Source of the DNA: Cupriavidus taiwanensis
GTDB taxonomy: Bacteria; Pseudomonadota; Gammaproteobacteria; Burkholderiales; Burkholderiaceae
DNA: 64,000 bases
Direction: 5' to 3'
Assembly: GCF_900250075.1 (NCBI RefSeq)
Contig: NZ_LT977070.1
Location: forward strand, 744,001 to 808,000
Numbering within the stretch: position 1 is the first letter of the stretch; each line of letters begins with the position of its first letter. The translations under genes were made by a program, and so were the position numbers. Positions 54,093 through 63,789 of the stretch are shown here, in pieces. Below the pieces are notes generated by a model, which was given only the letters and a program-made list of their open reading frames with translations, ran no database searches and was not told the origin of the DNA.

Positions 54093-55181
54093 ATGCCCGA
54101 CCCGCTAGCCCTGGCCATTTCCACCGGAGAACCCGCCGGCATCGGCCCCGATATCACTATCGGCGCGCTGCTGCAGCTGGCGGGCGCCAACCATGGCTTT
54201 GACGGCGCAGCCTACCGCTTCCATGTGCTGGGCGATGCCCGCCTGCTGGCCGAACGGGCCGAGGCGCTCGGCGTCACCCATGCCTGGGAGCGGCGCCTTG
54301 CCGACGGCGGCGTGGTGATCGAGGACATCGCGCTGGCGGTGGCGTGCGAGGCCGGACGGCTCGATGCGCGCAACGGCCGCTATGTGCTGAAGCTGCTCGA
54401 TGCCGCCATCGACGGCTGCCGGCCGCACGGCGGCGCCGCGCCCCGGTATGCCGCGATGGTCACGGCGCCGGTGCAGAAGAGCACCATCAACGACGCCGGC
54501 GTGCCCTTCACCGGCCATACCGAATACCTTGCCGAAAGCGCCGGCGTGCCGCGCGTGGTGATGATGCTGGCCGGCCCGCAGCCGGCGCACGACGATGCCA
54601 TGCTGCGCGTGGCGCTGGCCACCACCCACCTGCCGCTGCGCGCGGTGCCCGATGCGCTGTCGGTGGGGCTGCTGGTGCAGACGCTGGCGATCATCGATGC
54701 CGACCTGCGCCGCTGCTTCGGCATCGCGCGGCCGCGCATCCTGGTCACGGGTTTGAACCCGCACGCCGGCGAAAGCGGCCATATGGGCCGCGAAGAGATC
54801 GACATCATCGCGCCCGCGCTGGCGCAGGCCAAGGATGCCGGCATCGACGCGCGCGGGCCGTTCCCGGCCGACACGCTGTTCCAGCCGCGCCACCTGCGCG
54901 ATGCCGACTGCGTGCTGGCGATGTACCATGACCAGGGGCTGGCGCCGCTCAAGTACGGCACCTTCGGCCACGGCGTGAACATCACGCTGGGGCTGCCCTT
55001 CATCCGCACGTCGGTGGACCACGGCACCGCGCTCGACCTCGCCGGCACCGGCCAGGCCGAGCACGGCAGCATGATCGAGGCCATTCGCACGGCGGTTATC
55101 ATGTCTGGCCACGCCAACGGCCGACGGCCCGGCGGCGGTGCCCCGGGCCATATCCCTACCGGCACGCAGCCGCCATGCTGA
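54093..55181 (+). CDS. pdxA: 4-hydroxythreonine-4-phosphate dehydrogenase
   Basis: A 362-residue PdxA of the vitamin B6 pathway. [10 protein letters not shown] at the N-terminus, [22 protein letters not shown] and [13 protein letters not shown] are the conserved substrate- and metal-binding segments, with zinc-binding histidines in the second half. It ends with a Gly/Pro-rich tail of about 20 residues absent from the E. coli enzyme. The order surA-pdxA-rsmA is conserved in many proteobacteria. Confidence 0.95.
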   Translation: MPDPLALAISTGEPAGIGPDITIGALLQLAGANHGFDGAAYRFHVLGDARLLAERAEALGVTHAWERRLADGGVVIEDIALAVACEAGRLDARNGRYVLKLLDAAIDGCRPHGGAAPRYAAMVTAPVQKSTINDAGVPFTGHTEYLAESAGVPRVVMMLAGPQPAHDDAMLRVALATTHLPLRAVPDALSVGLLVQTLAIIDADLRRCFGIARPRILVTGLNPHAGESGHMGREEIDIIAPALAQAKDAGIDARGPFPADTLFQPRHLRDADCVLAMYHDQGLAPLKYGTFGHGVNITLGLPFIRTSVDHGTALDLAGTGQAEHGSMIEAIRTAVIMSGHANGRRPGGGAPGHIPTGTQPPC

Positions 55182-55198
55182 CGCCGGACTAATACATC

Positions 55199-56032
55199 AT
55201 GCGTTCTAACGTGCACCAGGGCCATGTGGCCCGCAAACGATTCGGGCAGAACTTCCTGGTCGACGACACCATCATCCACGGCATCGTCAATGCCATCAGC
55301 CCGCAGGCCGGCGACGTGCTGGTCGAGATCGGGCCGGGGCTGGGCGCGCTGACCGACCCGCTGCTCGAGCGGATCGCGCAGATGCAGGTGGTCGAGCTGG
55401 ACCGCGACCTGGTCGAGCGGCTGCGCCGCCGCTATGGCGAGCGCCTGCAGGTCCACGCCGGCGACGCGCTCGACTTCGACTTCGACAAGCTGGCCGTGCC
55501 CGGCCGACCGCTGCGCATCGTCGGCAACCTGCCGTACAACATTTCGAGCCCGCTGCTGTTCCACCTGATGGAGTTTGCCGACCACGTGCACGACCAGCAC
55601 TTCATGCTGCAGAAGGAGGTGGTCGAGCGCATGGTCGCCGAGCCCGGCAGCAAGGCCTTCGGCCGGCTGTCGATCATGCTGCAGGTGCGCTACTACATGG
55701 AGCACGTGCTGGACGTGCCGCCGGGCGCCTTCAATCCGCCGCCCAAGGTCGACTCCGCCGTGGTCCGCATGATCCCGTGGCCGCGCCACGGCGATGGCCG
55801 GCTGCGTTCGCCGCATGCCGATTGCGACATCACCGTGCTCGGCGACGTGGTCACGGCGGCGTTCTCGCAGCGGCGCAAGGTGCTGCGCAACACGCTCTCG
55901 TTCCTGCGCGACCAGGTCGATTTCGATGCCATGGGCTTCGACCTGGGCCGGCGCGCCGAGGAAGTGCCGGTCGGCGAGTATGTCGAGCTGGCCCGGCGCC
56001 TGGGCGACAAGGCCTCGGGCCAGGCCGCCTGA
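55199..56032 (+). CDS. rsmA: 16S rRNA dimethyladenosine transferase
   Basis: A 277-residue KsgA/RsmA methyltransferase that dimethylates two adenosines near the 3' end of 16S rRNA. The SAM site is [15 protein letters not shown] near residue 42. The catalytic NLPY motif is in [17 protein letters not shown] near 105. It is 17 bp after pdxA. The usual C-terminal domain is present and complete. Confidence 0.97.
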   Translation: MRSNVHQGHVARKRFGQNFLVDDTIIHGIVNAISPQAGDVLVEIGPGLGALTDPLLERIAQMQVVELDRDLVERLRRRYGERLQVHAGDALDFDFDKLAVPGRPLRIVGNLPYNISSPLLFHLMEFADHVHDQHFMLQKEVVERMVAEPGSKAFGRLSIMLQVRYYMEHVLDVPPGAFNPPPKVDSAVVRMIPWPRHGDGRLRSPHADCDITVLGDVVTAAFSQRRKVLRNTLSFLRDQVDFDAMGFDLGRRAEEVPVGEYVELARRLGDKASGQAA

Positions 56033-56105
56033 GCGCGGCAGCCGAATTCCCGCATTCCCAAAGCATCCCGATTCTCCCGCGACTATTTCCGTGCAAGACC
56101 GTCCC

Positions 56106-57143
56106 ATGACAGCCCAAACCAGCCCAACCAACCGGCGTCCCGTGATCCTGACCGGCGACCGTCCCACCGGCCCGCTGCACCTCGGCCACTTCGTCGGCTC
56201 GCTCAAGAGCCGCGTCGCGCTGCAGGATTCACACGAGCAATACCTGCTGCTGGCCGACACCCAGGCCATGACCGACAACGCGCACGATCCCGACAAGGTG
56301 CGCCGCAACGTGCTGGAGGTGGCGCTGGACTACCTGGCGGTCGGCATCGATCCGGCCAAGACCACCATCACGGTGCAGTCGCACCTGCCCGCGCTGGCCG
56401 AGCTGACGCTGATGTACCTGAATTTTGTCACGGTGGCGCGGCTGGAGCGCAACCCTACCATCAAGGAAGAGATCCAGGCACGCGGCTTTGGCCGGGACAT
56501 CCCGGCCGGCTTCTTGTGCTACCCGGCCTCGCAGGCCGCCGACATCACCGGCTTCAAGGCCGAGGTGGTGCCGGTGGGCGAGGACCAGGCGCCGCTGATC
56601 GAGCAGACCAACGAAATCGTGCGCCGCATCAACCACCAGGTCGGCCGCGACGTGCTGCCCGAGTGCAAGGCGATGATTCCGCAGTTCGGCCGCCTGCCCG
56701 GCGTCGACGGCAAGGCCAAGATGAGCAAGTCGATGGGCAACGCGATCGCGCTGGGGGCCGCGCCCGAGCAGATCAAGGCCGCGGTGCACAGCATGTACAC
56801 CGACCCGAACCACCTCAAGGTGTCGGATCCTGGCCAGGTCGAGGGCAACGTGGTGTTCACCTACCTCGATGCGTTCGACCCGAACACCGAGGAAGTCCAG
56901 GCCCTGAAGGAACACTACCAGCGCGGCGGTCTCGGCGACATGGTGCTAAAGCGCCGCATCGAGGGCGTGCTGCAGGACATGCTGGCCCCGATCCGCGAGC
57001 GCCGCGAAGCGCTGGCCAAGGATCCGGACTATGTCTTCGACATCCTGCGCCAGGGCACCGCGAAGGCGCGCGAACTGACCCAGCAGACGCTGGAGGAAGT
57101 GCGCGACGCGCTCGGCATGTTCTCGTTCGAGGCGCGCCGCTGA
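56106..57143 (+). CDS. trpS: Tryptophanyl-tRNA synthetase
   Basis: A 345-residue class I synthetase. The HIGH-like motif is in TGDRPTGPLHLGHFVG near residue 25. The KMSKS loop is in GKAKMSKSMGNA near 200. The CYPASQAADI and PVGEDQAPLIEQT segments that contact tryptophan are present. The ATG at 56106 is chosen because the domain starts at once; the longer frame overlaps rsmA. A dispersed palindrome follows the stop by 19 bp. Confidence 0.96.
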   Translation: MTAQTSPTNRRPVILTGDRPTGPLHLGHFVGSLKSRVALQDSHEQYLLLADTQAMTDNAHDPDKVRRNVLEVALDYLAVGIDPAKTTITVQSHLPALAELTLMYLNFVTVARLERNPTIKEEIQARGFGRDIPAGFLCYPASQAADITGFKAEVVPVGEDQAPLIEQTNEIVRRINHQVGRDVLPECKAMIPQFGRLPGVDGKAKMSKSMGNAIALGAAPEQIKAAVHSMYTDPNHLKVSDPGQVEGNVVFTYLDAFDPNTEEVQALKEHYQRGGLGDMVLKRRIEGVLQDMLAPIRERREALAKDPDYVFDILRQGTAKARELTQQTLEEVRDALGMFSFEARR

Positions 57144-57162
57144 GCGCGCTGAGGGTTTGCTT

Positions 57163-57184
57163 CCTCTCCCGCGCGCGGGAGAGG
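57163..57184. repeat. CCTCTCCCGC dispersed palindrome, copy 4
   Basis: A perfect 22-bp palindrome, CCTCTCCCGC-GC-GCGGGAGAGG, placed in the convergent gap after trpS. It has the same arms as the copies at 6292, 40422 and 40516 but a different centre. It could serve as a bidirectional, U-poor terminator or mRNA-stabilising hairpin. Confidence 0.7.
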
Positions 57185-57198
57185 AGAGCTCCAATCTC

Positions 57199-58104
57199 TC
57201 ACCCCCGCCGGTTCACCAGCACGATCCCCGCCAGCACCAGCACCGCCGCCACCGCGAAGCGCGGGCCCACGGCGTCGTGCATCAGCACCACGCCGAAGGC
57301 GACCCCGAACAGCGGCGTCAGGAAGGAAAACACCGACAGCCGCGACGCCAGGTAGCGCTGCAGCAGCCAGAACCAGGCCAGGTAGCTGGCAAAGGCGATC
57401 AGCACCGACTGGTAGAACAGGCTCGCCAGCACCACGCCGTCGATCTGCACGGTGGCGGTCTGGCCGCCGGCGAGCGCCATGCCCAGCAGCATCACTGCGG
57501 ACACCGCCAGCTGGTACAGCAGGGTCTTGCTGGCCGGTGCGCCCGCCAGCGGGCTGGCGCGCACCACCACGGTGGTGGCCGCCCACAGCGCGCCGGCCAG
57601 GATGCCGAGCGCATCGCCCAGCAGCGTGCTGCCCTGAGATGACGGCGCGGCGATGCCATCGGCAAAGGCCAGCGCCATGCCCGCGAACGCCAGCGCCACG
57701 CCCAGCCACTGGCCCGGATGCAGCCGTTCGCCGGGCACCACCAAATGCAGTCCCAGCGCGGTGAAGATCGGCGCGGTGTACAGGAACACCGCCATGCGCG
57801 AGGCCGTGGTGTGCCCGAGACCGACAAAGATGCAGAAGAACTCCGCCCCGAACAGCAGCCCGGCCAGCAGGCCGGCGTTGAGCGTGCCGTCGCGCCGCCA
57901 CAGCGGGGTGCCGCGCCACGCCGCGAAGCCGAACACCAGCAGCGCCGCCACCGCCGAGCGCACCCCGGCCTGCAGCACCGCGCCCATCAGCGGCGCGGTC
58001 ACCTTGATCACCACCTGCTGCAGTCCCCAGGCGGCGCACAGCACCACCATCAGGCCGATGGCGGTGGCGTCGAGCGGCTGGCGCGCGATACTCTGCGTGC
58101 TCAC
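57199..58104 (-). CDS. DMT superfamily (EamA) transporter
   Basis: A 301-residue inner-membrane protein with ten predicted helices in two EamA repeats. Typical segments are GLMVVLCAAWGLQQVVIK at the start, FLYTAPIFTALGLH at the end of repeat 1 and LTPLFGVAFGVVLMHD in repeat 2. Members export metabolites or amino acids; the substrate is unknown. It is the last gene of the minus-strand run from glyQ, 11 bp after gloA. Confidence 0.92.
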   Translation of the reverse strand: MSTQSIARQPLDATAIGLMVVLCAAWGLQQVVIKVTAPLMGAVLQAGVRSAVAALLVFGFAAWRGTPLWRRDGTLNAGLLAGLLFGAEFFCIFVGLGHTTASRMAVFLYTAPIFTALGLHLVVPGERLHPGQWLGVALAFAGMALAFADGIAAPSSQGSTLLGDALGILAGALWAATTVVVRASPLAGAPASKTLLYQLAVSAVMLLGMALAGGQTATVQIDGVVLASLFYQSVLIAFASYLAWFWLLQRYLASRLSVFSFLTPLFGVAFGVVLMHDAVGPRFAVAAVLVLAGIVLVNRRG

Positions 58105-58115
58105 GGCGCAGGCCT

Positions 58116-58523
58116 TCAGGGACGGCTGGCGTCGCGGGTGGAATGGCGCTCGATCAGCTCGATCTTGTAGCCGTCCGGGTCTTCGACGAAGGCGATCACG
58201 GTGGTGCCGCCCTTGACCGGGCCGGCTTCGCGCGTGACCTTGCCGCCCGCGGCGCGGATGCGCTCGCAGGCCGCCGCGGCATCGTCGGTCTCCAGCGCGA
58301 TGTGGCCGTAGGCGGTGCCGAGGTCGTAGCTGTCGACGCCGTAGTTGTAGGTCAGCTCCAGCACCGCGGTCTCGCTCTCGGGGCCGTAGCCGACGAAGGC
58401 GAGGCGGTACTTGTACTCGGGGTTGTCGCTCTGGCGCAGCAGCTGCATGCCGAGCACGCGGGTGTAGAAATCGATGGAGCGCTGCATGTCGCCGACGCGC
58501 AGCATGGTGTGGAGGAGTCGCAT
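58116..58523 (-). CDS. gloA: Lactoylglutathione lyase (glyoxalase I)
   Basis: A 135-residue glyoxalase I, which isomerises the methylglyoxal-glutathione adduct. Metal ligands are His5 ([10 protein letters not shown]), Glu in [10 protein letters not shown] near 56, His in GHIALE near 74 and Glu in YKIELIERH near 122. The length is that of the E. coli Ni-type enzyme. GGAG lies 8 bases upstream. Confidence 0.96.
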   Translation of the reverse strand: MRLLHTMLRVGDMQRSIDFYTRVLGMQLLRQSDNPEYKYRLAFVGYGPESETAVLELTYNYGVDSYDLGTAYGHIALETDDAAAACERIRAAGGKVTREAGPVKGGTTVIAFVEDPDGYKIELIERHSTRDASRP

Positions 58524-58618
58524 GGGAGGGCCTTCAACTGTTATCGGTATAGGAAGGCGCCATTTTAGTGCCTTTGGCCGAAACCCACCGGGCCCAGCCC
58601 CGGTAGCGGTAGCGGCCC

Positions 58619-59488
58619 TCAGAACGTCGGCAGCAGCTCGGGCGGGTGCGCGCGCAACTGCGCGCGGGCGTCGCGGAACTCGGGAAAGATCGACTCCACG
58701 GTTTCCCAGAAACGCGGGCCGTGGTTCATTTCCTTCAGGTGCGCGAGTTCGTGCGCGGCGACATAGTCGATCATCGACAGCGGGAAATGCATCAGGCGCC
58801 AGTTCAGCCGGATCTTGCCGTCGGCGGTGCAGCTGCCCCAGCGCGTCGCGGCCGAGGTCAGGGCGAAGCCGGTGTGGCGCACGCCCAGCCTGGCGGCATA
58901 GAGGTCCAGCCGCTCGGCCAGCAGGCGGCGTGCCTGCTGCTGCAGCCAGCCCTGCACGCGGTCCTTGATCTGCTGCTCGTCGGCATGGGCCGGCAGCGCC
59001 AGGTGCAGCACGCGGCGGTCGGCATCGAACAGCAGCGCGCCGATCGGCGACTCCAGCGCCAGCGTCAGCGGCTGGCCGAGGAAGGGCAGGGCGGCGCCTT
59101 CGCGCCATTGGACCGTCGGCAGCACGCGGCGCGCTTCGCGGTGGCGCCACTCGCCCAGCTTGTTGAAGATCCAGCGCTGTTTTTCCAGGATGGCCGCCTC
59201 GATATCGGCCAGCGTGACCCAGCGCGGCGCCGTGATCGACAGGCCGCGGTCGTCGATGGTGAAGCCGATGGTGCGGCGCGCGGAGCGCTTGAGGGTGTAG
59301 TGCAGCGGCCGCTCACCGATCTGCAGCAGGCGCGCATTGGGCTGCGGCACCGGCCACGCCGGTGCTTGCTGCGGATGCGGCGGCTCCGGTGCCAGCGGCG
59401 CCGCCGGCTGCGGCGCGTGGGCGGGTTCCGCCAGCGGCAGCTCCAGCTGCGCGCCGTCGGCGTCCGCGGCGGGGCGCAGCAGCTTCAT
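58619..59488 (-). CDS. YgjP-like (DUF45) zinc metallopeptidase
   Basis: A 289-residue predicted zinc peptidase. The active site is [16 protein letters not shown] near residue 250 (HExxH plus a third His). [20 protein letters not shown] upstream is the family's second signature. An N-terminal stretch of about 50 residues rich in Pro and Ala is probably disordered. The function of the family is not established. The start overlaps the plsC stop (ATGA). There is no signal peptide. Confidence 0.9.
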   Translation of the reverse strand: MKLLRPAADADGAQLELPLAEPAHAPQPAAPLAPEPPHPQQAPAWPVPQPNARLLQIGERPLHYTLKRSARRTIGFTIDDRGLSITAPRWVTLADIEAAILEKQRWIFNKLGEWRHREARRVLPTVQWREGAALPFLGQPLTLALESPIGALLFDADRRVLHLALPAHADEQQIKDRVQGWLQQQARRLLAERLDLYAARLGVRHTGFALTSAATRWGSCTADGKIRLNWRLMHFPLSMIDYVAAHELAHLKEMNHGPRFWETVESIFPEFRDARAQLRAHPPELLPTF

Positions 59489-60249
59489 GCGGTCGACTCG
59501 CTGCGCTGCGCAGCCTGGTAGCTTTCCGGGTCGATGCGGCGCATGTCGCGTTCGATCCAGTCGGCCACTTCCTGGTTGAGCTGGTCGGCGGTCTTGTTGG
59601 CCGATGCGATCGGCGGGCCGACCGAGATCGTCACCATGCCCGGATACTTCATGAACGAATTGCGCGGCCAGACCCGGCCCGAGTTGACCGCCATCGGCAG
59701 CACCCAGGCACCGGTTTCCACCGCCAGGCGCGCGCCGCCGCTCTTGTAGCGCGTCTTTACCAGGCCCGAAGGGGTGCGCGTGCCTTCCGGGAACATGATG
59801 ATCCACGCGCCTTCGGCCAGCCGCTCGCGGCCCTGGCGCGCCGCCGAGGCAAACGCGCGCGTGCCTTCCTTGCGGTTGATATGGACCATCTTCAGCATGC
59901 CCAGCGCCCAGCCGAAGAACGGCACCAGCAGCAACTCGCGCTTGAACACGAAGCACAGCGGCTTGGGCATCAGCGCGACGTAGGCCACGGTTTCCCAGGC
60001 CGACTGGTGCTTGGACAGCAGCACCACCGGCTTGTCGAGCATGCCGTCCATGTGCTCTTGGCCTTCGATGCGGTACTGGATGCCGCAGATGAGGCGGGCG
60101 GCGCCGATCACCAGCCGCGGCCAGCCGCGCACGAAGCGGAAGCGCTGGTCGGCATTCATGAACGGGAACACCAGGAAGCAGGCGCAGGCGTAGGGCGGCG
60201 TCAGCACCAGCAGGTACAGCGCGAACAACAGGGAACGAAGGAACGTCAT
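59485..60249 (-). CDS. plsC: 1-acyl-sn-glycerol-3-phosphate acyltransferase
   Basis: A 254-residue membrane-bound acyltransferase making phosphatidic acid. The N-terminus is a hydrophobic anchor (LRSLLFALYLLVLTP). The acceptor motif reads LLSKHQSAWETV, that is H-x4-E rather than H-x4-D, as in a known proteobacterial subfamily. The second motif is MFPEGTRTPSG near residue 160. It belongs to the minus-strand operon with gmhB upstream. Confidence 0.92.
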   Translation of the reverse strand: MTFLRSLLFALYLLVLTPPYACACFLVFPFMNADQRFRFVRGWPRLVIGAARLICGIQYRIEGQEHMDGMLDKPVVLLSKHQSAWETVAYVALMPKPLCFVFKRELLLVPFFGWALGMLKMVHINRKEGTRAFASAARQGRERLAEGAWIIMFPEGTRTPSGLVKTRYKSGGARLAVETGAWVLPMAVNSGRVWPRNSFMKYPGMVTISVGPPIASANKTADQLNQEVADWIERDMRRIDPESYQAAQRSESTA

Positions 60250-60300
60250 GCGGGGGGCGCAAAAAGGGAATGGGTGCGGACGCGTGGGCCGCAGGCTCGG

Positions 60301-60945
60301 TCAGCCGGCGGCGGCATGCCCGCCCTGGCCACTTGGGCCACTGGGGCCACTTGGGCCACTGGGGCCACCCTGGGCCGGCAGGCGCTGGCCGCCGTCGTTG
60401 CCGGTCAGCCAGCGGGCAAAGGCGCGCAGGTCGTCGTGCACCTGCGTGCCGGGCGGCAGCCCGCCCTTGTCGAGCGTCTTCAGGCCCTTGCCGCTGCGCA
60501 CCAGGTGCGGCGCGCAGCCGACCGCCACGCCGGCTTCGAGGTCGCGCAGCGAATCGCCGACGATCGGCACGCCGCGCAGCTCGATGCCGAAGCGCTCGCT
60601 GATCTGCTCCAGCATGCCCGAGCGGGGCTTGCGGCATTCGCAGCCGTCCGCGGCGGTATGCGGGCAGAAGAACACCGCCTCGACGCGTCCGCCCAGCCGT
60701 GCCAGCGCCGTGTGCATCTTCTCGTGCATGGCGTTGAGCGCGCTCATCTCGAACAGCCCGCGGCCGATGCCGGACTGGTTGCTGGCGATGACCACGCGGT
60801 AGCCCGCCTGGTTGAGCGCGGCGATGGCTTCCAGGCTGCCGTCGATGGGCACCCATTCATCCGGGGTCTTGATGAACTGGTCGCTGTCGAGGTTGACCAC
60901 CCCGTCGCGGTCCAGGATGACAAACTTGGGCGGTGTCTGCGGCAT
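60301..60945 (-). CDS. gmhB: D-glycero-beta-D-manno-heptose-1,7-bisphosphate 7-phosphatase
   Basis: A 214-residue HAD phosphatase of the LPS heptose pathway. The nucleophile motif is VILDRDGVVNLD. The zinc-binding cysteines and histidine are in FFCPHTAADGCECRKP near residue 95. The C-terminus is unusual: about 20 residues of a Gly-Pro-Ser repeat (GPSGPSGPSGPSGQGG) after the catalytic domain, encoded by an exact 18-bp tandem duplication. The gene lies between glyS and plsC, a common betaproteobacterial order. Confidence 0.93.
   Translation of the reverse strand: MPQTPPKFVILDRDGVVNLDSDQFIKTPDEWVPIDGSLEAIAALNQAGYRVVIASNQSGIGRGLFEMSALNAMHEKMHTALARLGGRVEAVFFCPHTAADGCECRKPRSGMLEQISERFGIELRGVPIVGDSLRDLEAGVAVGCAPHLVRSGKGLKTLDKGGLPPGTQVHDDLRAFARWLTGNDGGQRLPAQGGPSGPSGPSGPSGQGGHAAAG
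60331..60366. repeat. Tandem 18-bp repeat inside the end of gmhB
   Basis: ACTTGGGCCACTGGGGCC occurs twice in direct succession (60331-60348 and 60349-60366). It is built of four 9-bp units, each encoding Gly-Pro-Ser on the minus strand. Unit size is a multiple of three, so copy-number change would keep the frame. Confidence 0.85.
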
Positions 60946-60988
60946 GTGCGGCTCCGGCGGTTGCTGGGGGCGTGGCTAAGGCAACCGC

Positions 60989-63112
60989 TCAGGCGGCCAG
61001 CTTGGAGATGTCGGCGACGCGGTTGGCCAGCGCATGCAGCGAGGCCAGCAGCGCCAGCCGGTTGGCGCGCAGCTGCGCGTCCTCGGCCATCACCATCACG
61101 TCGTTGAAGAACTGGTCGACGGCGTCGCGCAGCTGGGCCAGGTCGCGCAGCGCGGCGGTGAAGTCGCCGCTGGCGAAGGCGGCCTCGACGGCCGGGCGCA
61201 CGCGCTCGATGGCGGCGTGCAGCGCGCCTTCGGCGCCTTCCTGGAACAGCCCCGCGTTCACCGCGCCGACCGGCTCGGTGTTCTTGCGCAGGATGTTGGT
61301 GATGCGCTTGTTGGCGGCGGCCAGGGCCTCGGCTTCGGGCAGCGCGGCGAAGGTGCGCACCGCTTCCATGCGGCCCAGGATGTCATGCAGCTGGTCCGGG
61401 CGCAGGCTGACCACGGCCTCGACTTCATTGGTGGTGTAGCCCTTGTCCTTCAGGTAGCCGCGCACGCGGTCGTACAGGAAGTCGAGGATGGCCTCGGGCG
61501 CCGGCTTGACCGCGGCGATGCCGGCGAAGGCCTGCTGCGTCAGCGCCAGCAGCGACGACAGCGACAGCGCCAGCGGCTTTTCGATCAGCATGCGCAGGAT
61601 GCCCAGCGCATGGCGGCGCAGCGCGAACGGGTCCTTCTCGCCGGTGGGCTGCAGGCCGATGCCCCAGATCCCGACCAGGGTCTCGAGCTTGTCGGCCAGC
61701 GCCGCCGCGGTGCTGACCGCGCTTGCCGGCAACTCATCGCCGGCGAAGCGCGGGCGATAGTGTTCGGAGCAGGCCAGCGCCACGTCCTCGGCTTCATCGT
61801 CGTGGCGGGCGTAGTAGGTGCCCATGGTGCCTTGCAGCTCGGGGAACTCGCCCACCATGTCGGTCAGCAGGTCGGCCTTGGCCAGTTCCGCGCCGCGCAT
61901 CGCCGCGGCCTTGTCGGTGGCCACGCCGGCGGCGTTGAGCGCATCGGCGACATGGCCGGCGATCTGCTGCAGGCGCTGCACGCGGTCCAGCTGCGTGCCG
62001 ATCTTGTTGTGGTAGACCACGCTGGCCAGCTGCGGCACGCGCGAGGCCAGGGTCTTCTTGCGGTCCTGGTCGAAGAAGAACTTGGCGTCGGCCAGGCGCG
62101 GGCGCACCACGCGCTCGTTGCCGCTGATGATCGATTGCGGCGTCTCGGTGGCCAGGTTGGAGACGATCAGGAAGCGGTTGCGCAGGTGGCCGTCGGCATC
62201 GGTCAGCGCAAAGTACTTCTGGTTGGTCTGCATGGTCAGGATCAGGCATTCCTGCGGCACCGCCAGGAAGGCTTCCTCGAAATGGCAGGCGTACACCACC
62301 GGCCATTCCACCAGCGAGTTGACCTCATCGAGCAGCGCCTCGGGCATGATGACCTGGTCGGCGCCGGCCTCCTGCAGCAGCGCGCTGCGCATGCGCTCGC
62401 GGCGCTCGGCATAGCTCGCCACCACGCGGCCGGCGGACTCGAGCTGCTGCGCATAGTCGTTGGCATGGCGGATCTCGATCGCGCCATGCGACAGGAAGCG
62501 GTGGCCCTGGGTCAGGTTGCTGGCCTGCAGCCCCAGCAGCGTCACCGGCAGGATCTCGGCGCCGAACAGCGCGATCAGGCTGTGCGCCGGGCGCACGAAA
62601 TGCACCGTGCTGCCGTCCGGGCGCTGGTAGCTCATCACCTTCGGGATCGGCAGCTTGGCCACGGTGTCTTCCAGCGTGGCCTGCAGCCCGGCGGCCAGCT
62701 CGGCGCCGCGCGCGGTATAGCGGTAGAAGAAGGCCTCGGCCTTGCCGTCGGAGGCGCGCTCCAGCGACTGCCAGTCGATCTCGGCAACGCCGATCGACTT
62801 GGCCAGCGCGGCCAGCTTCTTGGCCAGCGGGGCGGTCGGCTCGCCGTTGGCGTCCAGCGCCACCGACAGCGGCAGGACCTTCTCGCGCTGCTCGCGGTCC
62901 GGCGCGTTGCGGCGCACGCCGCTGACCAGCGCGGCCAGGCGGCGCGGGGTGGCGAACGGCGTCACGGTGGCGCCCGGCTCAAGCAGGTCGCGCTCGCCCA
63001 GGCCGGCGAACAGGCCCTGCGCGAAGGCGTCGCCCAGGCGCGCCAGCGCCTTGGGGGGCAGCTCTTCGGTGAACAGTTCGATCAGCAGCGAGTCGGTCAT
63101 GGGTTGCGACAT
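60989..63112 (-). CDS. glyS: Glycyl-tRNA synthetase beta subunit
   Basis: A 707-residue beta subunit of the tetrameric bacterial glycyl-tRNA synthetase. The N-terminus [15 protein letters not shown] is diagnostic. [18 protein letters not shown] and the C-terminal anticodon-binding region ([13 protein letters not shown] onward) are also typical. It works with GlyQ, whose gene end is at the window edge. An unknown secreted protein gene separates the two. Confidence 0.96.
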   Translation of the reverse strand: MSQPMTDSLLIELFTEELPPKALARLGDAFAQGLFAGLGERDLLEPGATVTPFATPRRLAALVSGVRRNAPDREQREKVLPLSVALDANGEPTAPLAKKLAALAKSIGVAEIDWQSLERASDGKAEAFFYRYTARGAELAAGLQATLEDTVAKLPIPKVMSYQRPDGSTVHFVRPAHSLIALFGAEILPVTLLGLQASNLTQGHRFLSHGAIEIRHANDYAQQLESAGRVVASYAERRERMRSALLQEAGADQVIMPEALLDEVNSLVEWPVVYACHFEEAFLAVPQECLILTMQTNQKYFALTDADGHLRNRFLIVSNLATETPQSIISGNERVVRPRLADAKFFFDQDRKKTLASRVPQLASVVYHNKIGTQLDRVQRLQQIAGHVADALNAAGVATDKAAAMRGAELAKADLLTDMVGEFPELQGTMGTYYARHDDEAEDVALACSEHYRPRFAGDELPASAVSTAAALADKLETLVGIWGIGLQPTGEKDPFALRRHALGILRMLIEKPLALSLSSLLALTQQAFAGIAAVKPAPEAILDFLYDRVRGYLKDKGYTTNEVEAVVSLRPDQLHDILGRMEAVRTFAALPEAEALAAANKRITNILRKNTEPVGAVNAGLFQEGAEGALHAAIERVRPAVEAAFASGDFTAALRDLAQLRDAVDQFFNDVMVMAEDAQLRANRLALLASLHALANRVADISKLAA

Positions 63113-63150
63113 GAATCGTATCCAACAGGTTGTAGCGCGCGCAGCCTGGC

Positions 63151-63789
63151 TCAGCAGCGCGGCGAAAGATTAGGTTCGACTCCGGACAGCAGCCACAGGC
63201 CGTTCTGTTGCCGGAATTGCAGCGTGGTGTAGGCGCATTGCGCGGCTGCTGCTGCGGCGGCGGCGCTGGCGGCGCCATTGGTACCGCCGCGGCTGCCCGC
63301 CGCCGGGAAGCGCGCGTCGATGCGGCGCAGGCGCTTGTCGTAGCGGATCTCGTCGATGCGCCCGCCCACCCAGAAATCGATCTTCGGCGGCAGCTGCGAG
63401 GCCGAGTAGTAGGTCTTGACCTTGCGCCGGGTGCGGCCGTTGTGGGTCTCGGTTTCGACCCAGGTCAGCGGGTAGCGGATCGCGCTTTCATAGGCGCGCA
63501 GCGGCACCCGGTGCCAGCCCAGGTCGCGCTGGCCGGACAGGTCGCACGAGAACGAGCGCACCAGCTGCGTCCACTGGTCCAGCGCGTTCAGCGACGGCCG
63601 CCACTGGCGCGCCATCGCCAGCTGCAGCGCCTGCGCGTCGGCCTCGCACACATTGCTCAGTTCGGCCGGCAGCATCAGCACCTGCGCGCTGGGAGCGGCC
63701 TGCGCACGCGCGCCCGCGGCATTGCCCGCCGTGGCCAGCGTGGCGAGGGCCAGGGCGCAGCCCAGCGCGCTGCGCGCCAGCAGCCTCAT
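63151..63789 (-). CDS. Secreted protein of unknown function between glyQ and glyS
   Basis: 212 residues. A signal peptide ([22 protein letters not shown], cleaved near ARAQA) precedes a mature part of about 170 residues. Conserved-looking segments are [43 protein letters not shown] and [25 protein letters not shown], with four cysteines that could form disulfides. I do not recognise the family. Its ATG (63789) overlaps the glyQ stop, so it is translated with glyQ. An Ala-rich run near residue 175 is probably a linker. Confidence 0.75.
   Translation of the reverse strand: MRLLARSALGCALALATLATAGNAAGARAQAAPSAQVLMLPAELSNVCEADAQALQLAMARQWRPSLNALDQWTQLVRSFSCDLSGQRDLGWHRVPLRAYESAIRYPLTWVETETHNGRTRRKVKTYYSASQLPPKIDFWVGGRIDEIRYDKRLRRIDARFPAAGSRGGTNGAASAAAAAAAAQCAYTTLQFRQQNGLWLLSGVEPNLSPRC

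Noticed and set aside
59485..60249. H-x4-E instead of H-x4-D in PlsC considered as loss of activity
   Set aside because: The KHQS-x-WE form is known in a proteobacterial subfamily of these acyltransferases, and the FPEGTR motif is intact.
60331..60366. Short direct repeats considered as a CRISPR array
   Set aside because: The units are adjacent without spacers, lie inside gmhB and encode Gly-Pro-Ser triplets. No cas gene is present.
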